A stretch of 64,000 nucleotides of DNA from Agarophyton chilense (lineage: Eukaryota > Rhodophyta > Florideophyceae > Gracilariales > Gracilariaceae), in the NCBI GenBank assembly GCA_030374765.1, contig JARGXX010000113.1, forward strand, positions 868,001 through 932,000, in the 5' to 3' direction. The notes beneath the pieces are model-generated. The model did not search any database. It worked only from the letters and a program-made list of their open reading frames with translations, and was not told where the DNA came from. Shown here one piece after another: positions 20,765 to 29,847 of the stretch. Position 1 is the stretch's first letter; the number at the start of each line of letters is the position of its first letter. The position numbers and the translations under genes are program-made.

Positions 20765-22081
20765 CTACCTACCATCATTTGGCGCGCCGCAAGACCCGCC
20801 GTCTTTTGGAGGTTCAGTTCCACACTGTTCGGAGTCTTCGTTCTTACTACCAGTTTCCTCCGCATTTTCTTGGGGGGATTGCCAGTCGGGTAGTTCGCTC
20901 TTCAGCTTAGTCCAGTGAGCATCTCCTCCAACAACATGATCCAAAAAAGCACTAATTTCATCCGATCCAATGCCCCCCACCAGCGTTGTATACTTCCGTT
21001 TCCGGGCTCTTAAAACCACTATACCATTTTCTTCATTAATTCCGAACAGCCTGGCGTACTCGCGAGCGCCCTCGTTGTCTCCATCCAATATCGAAAAGGC
21101 CATATTGTCGTACTGATACTTTAGTGCAATTTCTTCTAGTTTTTTGTATGCGCTATGTGCTTCGCCACCCTTCAACACTGATAAGACGCACATGCGTCCA
21201 TCCTTTCGTGCATCACACAGTTCTTCAAACTGCTTCCGAGCCCCTATAGTGGTGACTTCTCCAGAATAAGCCTTTGGCTGAGCAAAGACGCGTTCAGATT
21301 CGCTACTTTTTCCCTCGCCGTTTTCAGTTGTGAATTCTGTCTCATTGGCTTTGTTTCCAGCGATTGCTTGGAAGAAGCTCAATAACGAGTCTGGATCCAT
21401 TTTACCCTGAAAAGTTCGCGCCGACGTGGGCTCACTTTCCCCGGCACCAAAAGCGAGCAAGGTCGGGTAAGAAGATATTGAATATTGCTTCGGAACATCC
21501 TTTGCTTCCGACTTACGAACCTCTCCAAAAGATAGACGCCCCTTGAATTTGGCAGAGAGCCCTTTATATAGAGGCGGTGTAGATTTCTTGTCAGTGAACA
21601 ATAGAACATGAGGAAGTTTGGGCAGATCCTGAAAAAAGGCTTGAACACCAGTCGGCTTTACCCTTGCCACGAAACTCGGCATGACATATTTGACATGATC
21701 AATGAAGGCGGATGATGAACGCGCTTGATTATAATCTGATGGTCTTCTAGACTTTTTTCCTTCACCCTTGAATACCTTTATCGTCGGAAAGCCTTGAACG
21801 GAGAAACGTTGCGCAAGATCCTTATGTTCGTCGCAGTTAACGACGCCCAGTCGTGCTACGCCGTGCAGCTTCTTGGCGGCTTTTGAGAAGGCTGAGGCTG
21901 ATTGTTGACAATGTCCGCACCAGGGTGCGTAGAATTTTACGAGCCATGTCTCTGTGGACTTTATGACGAGATCATCAAAGTTTGAAGTAGTTAATTCCGT
22001 TACGTACTCTCCGTACATTCCTGCGATTGCAACGGAGAGCAAAGCTAGAAGAGAGTAAATTGCAATAAGTAGTCTTGCCAT
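20765..22081 (-). CDS. P5/PDIA6-like protein disulfide isomerase
   Basis: 438-residue intronless gene for an ER thiol oxidoreductase that forms or rearranges disulfides in secreted proteins. A signal peptide covers about residues 1-20 (MARLLIAIYSLLALLSVAIA). The thioredoxin domain follows with the active site WCGHC (C55, C58) and the cis-proline segment QGFPT (P99). A second thioredoxin-like unit (about 135-255) lacks a CxxC pair. The C-terminal unit (about 275-395, ending DEISAFLDHVVGGD) resembles the C-terminal domain of P5/PDIA6 proteins. Typical P5 proteins have two CxxC domains; this one has one. The tail is acidic and ends GAPNDGR, with no KDEL-type retention signal, so ER retention is uncertain. 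A GTAGGT string overlaps the stop and could be a splice donor, but AATAAA follows almost at once. Confidence 0.9.
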   Translation of the reverse strand: MARLLIAIYSLLALLSVAIAGMYGEYVTELTTSNFDDLVIKSTETWLVKFYAPWCGHCQQSASAFSKAAKKLHGVARLGVVNCDEHKDLAQRFSVQGFPTIKVFKGEGKKSRRPSDYNQARSSSAFIDHVKYVMPSFVARVKPTGVQAFFQDLPKLPHVLLFTDKKSTPPLYKGLSAKFKGRLSFGEVRKSEAKDVPKQYSISSYPTLLAFGAGESEPTSARTFQGKMDPDSLLSFFQAIAGNKANETEFTTENGEGKSSESERVFAQPKAYSGEVTTIGARKQFEELCDARKDGRMCVLSVLKGGEAHSAYKKLEEIALKYQYDNMAFSILDGDNEGAREYARLFGINEENGIVVLRARKRKYTTLVGGIGSDEISAFLDHVVGGDAHWTKLKSELPDWQSPQENAEETGSKNEDSEQCGTEPPKDGGSCGAPNDGR

Positions 22082-22746
22082 GTTAGTATTCTATTAGATC
22101 ACAGCTATTTCGGAGCGGAACGGTGGTAGAAGCAGAGAGGTGGCGCTGAGCGTTTAGTTTGATAACGGGGTGACTTCACCAGTTACGGAGAAAACATGGG
22201 GCGGTATCATTGGATTCATGGGCAACCATGGGAGCTGCAATTGTCCAGATCTGGGGTAAAATAGCGAAATGATTGGGCATCGCTACAAAAACTTGACTGA
22301 AAATCAGTCAACCAACCACGTCAGGGATAGAATCAACTGTGATCATGTGATTGTTCATGACTGACGTGTTCTCTGCTCGGTCATTGGCTCGCTTAGCCTC
22401 GACCTCAGGCCGCAAGCAAGTCACAGGTCACGGAAAACTTGAGAAAGACAAGTTTCTTCAACGTCGCCCCCTCCTCCGCATGGCATTTGAGTTATTGCGA
22501 GGATGGCAGCGACATCCCGCTGCAGAATTGGAAACGGACCGCAACAAAGTGCGAGGGCATGTTCAAGTAATCATTCAAACTAATGATTCTGATCTAATTC
22601 CGTCACGGGCAAGAAGAATGTAGACTTCGGACACACCTGTATGCTGAAAGGCTCGAATCAAAACCTCCGATATGCTACAATACCGCTTCTTTCAAAACGC
22701 ACCGAGAGGGCAATGTTATTACTTTCAATCAAATTCGTAGTTGAGG
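22082..22746. other. intergenic region between the PDI and SET genes
   Basis: Holds the presumed promoter of the PDI-like gene, transcribed leftward, and the 3' flank of the SET gene. A 90-residue open frame on + (22,351-22,623) has no recognisable motif and is not supported as a gene. Confidence 0.5.
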
Positions 22747-25700
22747 TCAGTTTATGACTCCAACACAGTTCCATGCATTGCACAGACACTGGACCTTCTT
22801 ATCTTCAATCGGAAGCTTGTAATCAAATGTTAGTTCGGCGTATTTGGGGATGTCTCTCGTTGCCTGCAAGGCAACCAAATCCCGACCGCGTACATGAATA
22901 ATTCTCGCAATCATATTAGGATCACAGCTGTGGTTCGTAAAACGTGCGCGGTTACTTTGCACTGTGGCATCCACGATTTCTTGCTCATTGATCTTGAAAA
23001 AATACGTCCCCAAACCACCAGCTTCGTATCGAGCCTCTCTTATGTCTGCCAACGGAGTTCGGATTAAGTCCCCAGCGTACTCGATGATAAATTCACCTTT
23101 CTGATATCCTGTAAGGGTAAATAAACCAATCCCATGGATCGCGCTTCTTCCTGTCACTATACCCCATAAAGACCTCAACATCTCGTCGTACTTTAACGTG
23201 TTCCACTCGTTACATAATTTTTCATAGGAAAGCCCTGGTCGTAATCTCGGAAGAGCTTCACCGCTTCTAGTCCAGCTACTGCGATCCTTTGTAGAACACG
23301 TAAGAGTGACAGTTTGCGTCGACGAGAAGGAATGTAGTTTATAATCATCTCGAAAAAAGCTGGACTTTCCTCTTTCAACTTCAAGAGAATCTGCTTTTTG
23401 TGCCACCGGCCTCCAATGTACCACATTATGTCGTTTTGCCCTTTGCCAGTCGTAGCCTTCTACTCTGCTGCATTCTCCGATCACTTTGTTTGCATTGTCG
23501 GAGTTGTTCTTTCGAATGGCATGCACCGGACCTGATGAATTATTTTCTGCAACAGTCCAATGAACTCTTGGCCCCCTGCGAAGTGCAGAAATTCTTGGAC
23601 GATCCTGACAAGCGAAATATCTCGTCCGCACTCTGTACTTGAGGTTTTTTTGAGCACTTTCGGCTGCGTTTGCATAGGAGGAAAAAACACAGAACGTGGC
23701 ACTGGCCACCCATCTCCCATCTGCTTTGATAGAAGCCCTGTACAAACCGATGCGACATTTAGTAACAGTTGACCACATCCCACAAGGCGATTGCGTCAAA
23801 GAAACTGAAATCCCTTCTTCGGGGTCATCGTCAAAATCCCCATTTTTCTTCCTCCGGCGAAGAACCACCAAGACCGACAAAGGTTGGTCTGGAAATTTGT
23901 GTGGCCATGCAAACCGAACTGTTTCCAATTGTTTTCGATGTTTGGTCCTTTCGAACTGATTCTGAAGACATTCACTTCCAGCTGGACACAATCCGCGACA
24001 ATGAACACATATCCATTCTTGGCCATCGCGGAATGCGATGAACTCGGGAGATTCCATGCAGGTAACGGTCTCCAGGCACTGTTGGCATACAGATTCGTTA
24101 CAGCCTCCGAAAAAGCGGTTACCGCATGTTAGGGAATTCTCATCTGCCTCAAATACTTCATGACCGCATACATGACAAGGTCTAGCACCCCCATCATCTC
24201 TCTGACAAGCCTTCGTATCAATCGGAAGACCAAAGACTCGAACGCTAGTCCGCTTCCCCATCACAGAATTACCTTTTTCATCTCTGTAGTTCAGGAATGT
24301 GACTCTAGTATGGCCATTCGACGCCCGTATTGTTACATCATGGTTTTTGTTTCCGGAAGCTGGTGGTTCATTAAATACATTTCGATTCCGTTGCTTACGG
24401 AAGCCGATTTGACGTGCTCGATCACAAATCTTAGCCAGTCGGCGGATTTTCAACTCTCTCGTAAACAATTGTTCGTTTTCTTTCATGAACAATTGAATGA
24501 CAGCTTCCCCCTGATCCATCAATTCACGAGCTTCCAATTCGAGATAGAATCCCTCGTTAAGATCTACGAGGTTCTGACATACAATTCGGAACCTTTTGAC
24601 CACGTCGCTCATCATACAAATTTTGCCCGATTGAAGGTCTTCTCTTACAGAGAGTACGTCGTTTGCGCCGTAGCCAATGTCTGCATTTCCTGTAAAACAA
24701 CCGGTGACGTCAATTGATTCAAGCATGTTGCACAGTTCAGCAGCCATATGAACAAAATACAGGTTATTAGTTTGCTGAAGTAGGGTGTGTAGTTCAGGAA
24801 CGGATCCCACTTCCATTGTTGTATTTTCGTATAAAGCATGTCGCAAGTCATGAACCAGTTCCTGTTTCAGGATTCGCGGTCCAACCTCCTTTATATTTGT
24901 CAGCAGACGTGCAGCGGCACGGGCAGGAGCTCGAAGTCTCTCTTCAAAATTCTGAGATATTCCTTCAAGCTCTGGGCACATTGTGCCATCTTCTGATAAC
25001 AAGTCATCGCTTCCAATGGACGTGCATGTGCTCGGTTCGAGAACGATAGTCTCATCAGTAGCTTGGATTATAGAATCATGGCTACTGCCAGTATTAGCCT
25101 TACCAGGACAATGATCGTCTGACTCTATATGTCTGCTGCGGCATTTTCCATCATGTATCTCAGAAGAAAATGCTTCTCGTTTTCTTCGTTCCGTACAAGG
25201 AAAAGGAATCTGGTCGAAATGAACATCAGTGTTCATGACTTTTTCTCTCAGCCGACTTTTTTGGTTTTCGTTCGGTAAACCGGTAGAGGGTTTACTCAGA
25301 ACCTTTCGGTGGTGAATGGATTGGATGCCCAAATCTGTGAGAGAGTCCAGCCAAGCAACGGGATTGTATTTCAGCGGGACAAACTCTACTCTCGTCAACA
25401 AAATGACAGAACCTGTTCCTCGTGGACTACATTTCTTCAATAGCTTCATCCAATCTGCTATCTCTTGCTGTACACTTTCAGATCGGTCTTGGCCTCCGTA
25501 TAGCTCCATACAAGGATGTTCCTGCATATATGAGTTTATCGTCATGGGCCTGCATATCTCGGGCTGCATATGAACTGTTTTCGACTCTTTGTTCCAAAAT
25601 ACAGCACATGCCGTGCTGCAAGAAACAGGGTCGACAACGACAGTGACCCAGCGTCGGGCGAAAAAAGCCTCTTGGATTTCGGCTCCGCATCTGATTAGAA

Positions 25701-28700
25701 CGGGATAACCATGAAATCTTGTGTAGCCGTAGTAACTCACTAGGGAATGAAAATATGGCAAATCTTGACCCTGGTACAGAACAAGCCTCGTGTTCGAAGC
25801 GAGAAAATCTCCAACGGTCCCATGCTCGCAAATTTCGTTGCTATGGGTATACACTTTCTGCTCAACAGAGTCCCAATATCTTGCCACGGAAGAGTCACAA
25901 CTAAGACGGATCCAAATCAATTTGTTTGAAGTAGAACTCTCAAGCTGGAAGTGCTTGTCCTGGCCACAAAGAGGCTCTAGCCAGGGGTATGCAAATAGAA
26001 ACCTTATTAGCGTTGCATGTGAAGTGAAGCTTCTTCCAGGCTCTATTCGCTTCCTTGTTGTGTTCCATAGATCTAAGGAGCTCAGGTTTTTCTTCGTGAT
26101 CTCCATGACCCGCAGATCTCGAGTCCTTTTCATTATTAGAGCCTCTACATGTTTCCAAAGAGAGGATTTTTGGGCTTGAGAATCGTTTCCCCAAACTGAG
26201 CTTAGATCCTTCTCACTTTTTCCCCCAGAACCTCTGATACTGCTCGGCAATACCAGGGAAGGCGAGAAAATGATGTTTTCAGGATTTGATTCAAACCATC
26301 CGGTCAATCTTTGCAAAGCTGGTGACCTATAGTGCGTTCTCAACCCTCCCTTCTCTGAGTTCCATATCCTAAGTTTCCTAATCTTTCCTGTTTGCGTTTC
26401 ACGATTTCTCCAACCCGCCATATCCTTATCAGTCATGCCTGTCAGAACCAAGGTCCTTCTATCCTTGAAATCAAAATCTTGTCCGTCATATATAGAAAAC
26501 ACATCGGATTCCATGCATCTAGAGATTGCGGCTCTCAAAGGGATGACTCGTTCTTCTCGCGAAACCCTGCGATGATCCCATAGGTAAACAAAGATGGAAT
26601 CGCAAATAGAAGCATTCTTTCCGTTGGCACCTTGAAAGGTTCCAGAAACATTCGAATGAAATGCGTCAGAGTCTGATTTCTTCGGTACACCCCGAACTAT
26701 GGAGAAAGCGGGCAGGGCTTTCGTCAAATAGGGGCTTTCCAGGCATGGCTCCTTAGTATTCTCTTTAGTATGCCCCATCGTCTTCATCTCATCATCTTGC
26801 ACGCCTTTAACTACTTGACCCTCGGGTGATGGGCTGGTGCCCCTCGGCTTGGTAGATCTTTCTGCCTCGACGTCGGACATTAAGAAGAGGTTTTCTTCGT
26901 TTGGGAGACTTTTCTGATTCGAAATATTGTCTTGAACTTCTGTGGGAGACTTCTCTCCCCGAAAATCAATTTGCGACGCAGGAGAGTATGGTTCATCATG
27001 ACTGGCATGACCTGAACGCAATAGTCCTTCGGAGGGACGAGCACGTTTATTCGTTTCCTCCGACCCGTCTCCAACACCAGGAAGCTTCTCTAAAGTAGCT
27101 GAATATGGTTGAAATTTGGACGAAGCGGTTTCAGCATTAAAATCGGGTGAGTTGTTGAACGTGCTTATGTTCCCTTTCGGTACGTGGCTGCCCTCGCTCT
27201 CCTCCATTTTATGCTTATCTACGTGATCTTCCGCATTCGATTGCTCCTGGATAGTCTTTGTTGTAAATCCAGAGAAATGCTCTTTGGTTTCTTCATGAGA
27301 CTTCTGAAGGTTGTCCCCAAACAACTGTGTATCTGGGTCAAACGCTTGTTCCTCAAGCACACGTTTTGTTAGAAGCTCTTCCGAAGCTTTCACATCGAGC
27401 ATTCGAAGTACATTGTCGTCGACTTCGGCGAATAAAGGATCTCTAGAATCTTCCACATCAACTTTGTCCAGATTGTCAACAAAACTTAGATTTTCATTAC
27501 AGTTTTGAATAGGTTCGTCTTCAGGTAAGGAAGAATGTGTGGAAGACATGCAAATATCATCACCCGGGACGTAGTCAATAAATTGTGAAACTTTCCATAA
27601 GTAGTCTGGTGTCTCAACTTCGTTCTCGATTGAGTTAGTTCCTAAAAAATCGTCGACAAGGGATTCAGTCCTATCATGTACGTCTTTCGTAGGCAATACG
27701 TCTGATGAGCGATTTTGATTTGATTGTGCGACTGGAGAAGCCGAAGTCTCGTATCCCGTAACGTCTTCGTGACGGGCATCGTCGCCCAGTACAGTTTCGT
27801 CCGTAGCCTTATCAAAGTAGAGAACATTTGGGCGTCGCTTCCTTTTTGATCTTGGAGGAACTTTACTACCTAGTTTTTGCGTTTGTGAGTTTCCCTTGGA
27901 AATGGTCCCAAAGAGCGATTTTCTTTTGGCCACTGCTACCGTTTTGCTCTCCCCACTTCCTTCGTCCTTGAGAACCCTTGTCACGTCAAGTTCTGACGGC
28001 ACTTTTTTTTTTCCACGCTTAAATATAGAACAAACGCCTTTCTTGTTCATAGAGAAAAAACGCACCCGATGGGGTCCGATACCCAGTGTACATGTCTCTC
28101 CTGCACAAAACAAACGACGCCTGCTGCTTATCCTGTAGCACCCAGCTGTATCAATTAGTTTAAGCTGTTCTCGATGCTCACGCAGGACATAATCTTGATA
28201 ATCCATTATACAAGGCCAGGTTTCGGGTGGATCAAATCTCAATGTCCTTTTTGGGTTTAGTATCGGTATTCTTTGGTCAACACCGGTTGTCTTCAAGCAT
28301 TTGTCGATCGATTTGTATTCTCCTCGAACGCTGAGATTTTCAAAGATTACCTTTCTATAATGCGTAAACTCTTGACCAACGTACATTACGCAATCTCTGT
28401 CGACACGGAGAAAAAGAATGAGATCTGTAATACTGATGAAACGCGGTCCAGGCTGGGATTCGGTTTTGTTCCACAACAGTGGAATAGGAAACAATTTGTT
28501 GGTATCTTTTTCAATATCAGTAAGCTCATTCTCTTGCTTGTTGAAAGGAAACAGTGGGTTTGAAGTATGATCCGTATTCTCCCCGACGATGGAAGCTTCT
28601 GATGATGGCTTTTCTTGTCTCGTTCGTCTAGGACAAGGGGGATTCAAAGTGAAATTTTCGTGAGCGCCATCATGGGTTTGGTCTTTGTCACGAAAAAAAT

Positions 28701-29022
28701 GCTTCGATTTGAGTGAAGAAGCACGTTTAAAACTGTCGCGTAATCTGCCGTTTTGCACTTGGGTTGCAACACCACTCTTTTCGTTCGCGTTTGGGTACCA
28801 AGGGGGCGACGCTTTCTTCCTTCGCTTGTATAGTCCACCGTCCTCCCCTTCTTGCTCGAACAATGAAGTCGTTGTGCCCTTTCTTAGGGATTTTCTTTTC
28901 TGACGAACGTAAGTCAATGGCGCTTGCAATGCTTGGGGTGTGTGTGGCTCATGCGATTGGCGTGTTGATGGATGAATTTCTTTCTCGCTTTGGATTAGCT
29001 TCGGTTGTTCGCTTGTCCCCAT
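22747..29022 (-). CDS. trithorax/MLL-type SET-domain protein, 2,091 residues
   Basis: One uninterrupted 6.3-kb frame for a probable nuclear histone methyltransferase. The SET domain occupies about residues 1955-2075: GIGLF, IEYAG, the catalytic NHSCDPN (about 2031-2037) and ELTFDYKLPIED. A post-SET CLCNAWNC follows at the end. The spacing and the YKLPIED signature match the trithorax/MLL/SET1 group, whose known target is H3K4; that target is inferred here. A Cys-rich zinc region (about 1612-1690) with CHVCG, CxxC, WICVHCRGLCP resembles PHD or R1-type fingers. The long N-terminal part carries four spaced Y-x-GQ(D/E) motifs at about residues 215, 846, 1083 and 1174, each set in a similar segment, plus nuclear-type basic clusters. 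No bromodomain or FYRN/FYRC was recognised. MLL-type proteins are usually longer and multi-exonic in animals. Confidence 0.9.
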   Translation of the reverse strand: MGTSEQPKLIQSEKEIHPSTRQSHEPHTPQALQAPLTYVRQKRKSLRKGTTTSLFEQEGEDGGLYKRRKKASPPWYPNANEKSGVATQVQNGRLRDSFKRASSLKSKHFFRDKDQTHDGAHENFTLNPPCPRRTRQEKPSSEASIVGENTDHTSNPLFPFNKQENELTDIEKDTNKLFPIPLLWNKTESQPGPRFISITDLILFLRVDRDCVMYVGQEFTHYRKVIFENLSVRGEYKSIDKCLKTTGVDQRIPILNPKRTLRFDPPETWPCIMDYQDYVLREHREQLKLIDTAGCYRISSRRRLFCAGETCTLGIGPHRVRFFSMNKKGVCSIFKRGKKKVPSELDVTRVLKDEGSGESKTVAVAKRKSLFGTISKGNSQTQKLGSKVPPRSKRKRRPNVLYFDKATDETVLGDDARHEDVTGYETSASPVAQSNQNRSSDVLPTKDVHDRTESLVDDFLGTNSIENEVETPDYLWKVSQFIDYVPGDDICMSSTHSSLPEDEPIQNCNENLSFVDNLDKVDVEDSRDPLFAEVDDNVLRMLDVKASEELLTKRVLEEQAFDPDTQLFGDNLQKSHEETKEHFSGFTTKTIQEQSNAEDHVDKHKMEESEGSHVPKGNISTFNNSPDFNAETASSKFQPYSATLEKLPGVGDGSEETNKRARPSEGLLRSGHASHDEPYSPASQIDFRGEKSPTEVQDNISNQKSLPNEENLFLMSDVEAERSTKPRGTSPSPEGQVVKGVQDDEMKTMGHTKENTKEPCLESPYLTKALPAFSIVRGVPKKSDSDAFHSNVSGTFQGANGKNASICDSIFVYLWDHRRVSREERVIPLRAAISRCMESDVFSIYDGQDFDFKDRRTLVLTGMTDKDMAGWRNRETQTGKIRKLRIWNSEKGGLRTHYRSPALQRLTGWFESNPENIIFSPSLVLPSSIRGSGGKSEKDLSSVWGNDSQAQKSSLWKHVEALIMKRTRDLRVMEITKKNLSSLDLWNTTRKRIEPGRSFTSHATLIRFLFAYPWLEPLCGQDKHFQLESSTSNKLIWIRLSCDSSVARYWDSVEQKVYTHSNEICEHGTVGDFLASNTRLVLYQGQDLPYFHSLVSYYGYTRFHGYPVLIRCGAEIQEAFFARRWVTVVVDPVSCSTACAVFWNKESKTVHMQPEICRPMTINSYMQEHPCMELYGGQDRSESVQQEIADWMKLLKKCSPRGTGSVILLTRVEFVPLKYNPVAWLDSLTDLGIQSIHHRKVLSKPSTGLPNENQKSRLREKVMNTDVHFDQIPFPCTERRKREAFSSEIHDGKCRSRHIESDDHCPGKANTGSSHDSIIQATDETIVLEPSTCTSIGSDDLLSEDGTMCPELEGISQNFEERLRAPARAAARLLTNIKEVGPRILKQELVHDLRHALYENTTMEVGSVPELHTLLQQTNNLYFVHMAAELCNMLESIDVTGCFTGNADIGYGANDVLSVREDLQSGKICMMSDVVKRFRIVCQNLVDLNEGFYLELEARELMDQGEAVIQLFMKENEQLFTRELKIRRLAKICDRARQIGFRKQRNRNVFNEPPASGNKNHDVTIRASNGHTRVTFLNYRDEKGNSVMGKRTSVRVFGLPIDTKACQRDDGGARPCHVCGHEVFEADENSLTCGNRFFGGCNESVCQQCLETVTCMESPEFIAFRDGQEWICVHCRGLCPAGSECLQNQFERTKHRKQLETVRFAWPHKFPDQPLSVLVVLRRRKKNGDFDDDPEEGISVSLTQSPCGMWSTVTKCRIGLYRASIKADGRWVASATFCVFSSYANAAESAQKNLKYRVRTRYFACQDRPRISALRRGPRVHWTVAENNSSGPVHAIRKNNSDNANKVIGECSRVEGYDWQRAKRHNVVHWRPVAQKADSLEVERGKSSFFRDDYKLHSFSSTQTVTLTCSTKDRSSWTRSGEALPRLRPGLSYEKLCNEWNTLKYDEMLRSLWGIVTGRSAIHGIGLFTLTGYQKGEFIIEYAGDLIRTPLADIREARYEAGGLGTYFFKINEQEIVDATVQSNRARFTNHSCDPNMIARIIHVRGRDLVALQATRDIPKYAELTFDYKLPIEDKKVQCLCNAWNCVGVIN

Positions 29023-29534
29023 TGTTCTCGACTATCTCAACGCCAAACACGCGCTTGGAGGTCCAATATGCAGCGTTTGGTCCTTCACGAAAGTCCGATA
29101 CGAAACTTTCGACGCGAGTTCCCAAAGAGCTTCTTTTATTCCTTCAAAGCGTGACGACACATAAGTGATGACACAAAAGTGCAGGACGCATGCGAGAAAG
29201 CCGTGTAGCCGGGAAAGAAGTTATTCTATTGGCAGTTGTTGAGTTTGTAGAGATGGCAGTTGAGGTAGAAGAACGCACAAAGTGTCACAACAAGTAACCT
29301 TACATCACAGACGGATCAGTTGTACAGTCGAGCAGGGAGAGATCCGTGTTTGATATCAGACCTTGGTGATGCACTTCCCATGGTAGAGACCGACCGTACG
29401 AGCGCAGTTGCCACCTAGGTAGCATTGTACCTTGACAGGTATGAGCACAGTTTATCCAAGCCATTTTTGCAAATTGTCTAACAGAAATTTGAAGCAACGA
29501 CTGACAGAAGAAAACTTGCACGATGCATTGGCAC
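29023..29534. other. intergenic region upstream of the SET gene
   Basis: Presumed promoter and 5' UTR of the leftward SET gene. Open frames here are short and without motifs, and no clear TATA box was picked out. Confidence 0.4.
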
Positions 29535-29539
29535 AAAAA
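29535..29539 (-). terminator. Pol III terminator of tRNA-Phe
   Basis: A run of five T on the minus strand, 18 bases past the tRNA 3' end, as expected for RNA polymerase III. Confidence 0.8.
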
Positions 29540-29557
29540 TACCCACCGTAAGCGACA

Positions 29558-29630
29558 TGCCGACTCTCAGGATCGAACTGAGGACCTCAAGAACTTCAGT
29601 CTTGCGCTCTCCCAACTGAGCTAAATCGGC
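29558..29630 (-). tRNA. tRNA-Phe (anticodon GAA)
   Basis: 73-nt cloverleaf. The acceptor stem GCCGATT/AGTCGGC has one wobble pair. The D arm is GCTC/GAGC, the anticodon stem CAAGA/TCTTG with loop CTGAAGT, and the T arm CTCAG-TTCGATC-CTGAG. Discriminator base is A, CCA is not encoded and there is no intron. The internal A and B boxes (TAGCTCAGTTGG, GTTCGATCC) are those of a nuclear Pol III gene. It lies between two divergently transcribed protein genes. Confidence 0.96.
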
Positions 29631-29847
29631 ATCACTTTCCATGCCCACCACGGATGATTCTAACGTTTTTTATAATTTTTGATAATTAGCGTGTAAGATA
29701 TCGCCACTCCTATGCATTCCTGACAACTCCACAGACCGGTCTACTACCTTTGTACGCTACAACTTTTTCCTAACGCTTCTTCCAAAAAGTCGAACACCAT
29801 CCCCGTCACAATTTCCCGCGCCAACACGGTCATGTGAGCTGCCCGCC

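Noticed and set aside
20755-20775. splice donor GTAGGT at the PDI stop leading to a KDEL exon
   Set aside because: An AATAAA follows within about 22 bases, and no KDEL-type coding was seen just downstream.
22351-22623. 90-residue plus-strand frame between the PDI and SET genes
   Set aside because: No motif, no promoter or duplicate, and the length is within chance.
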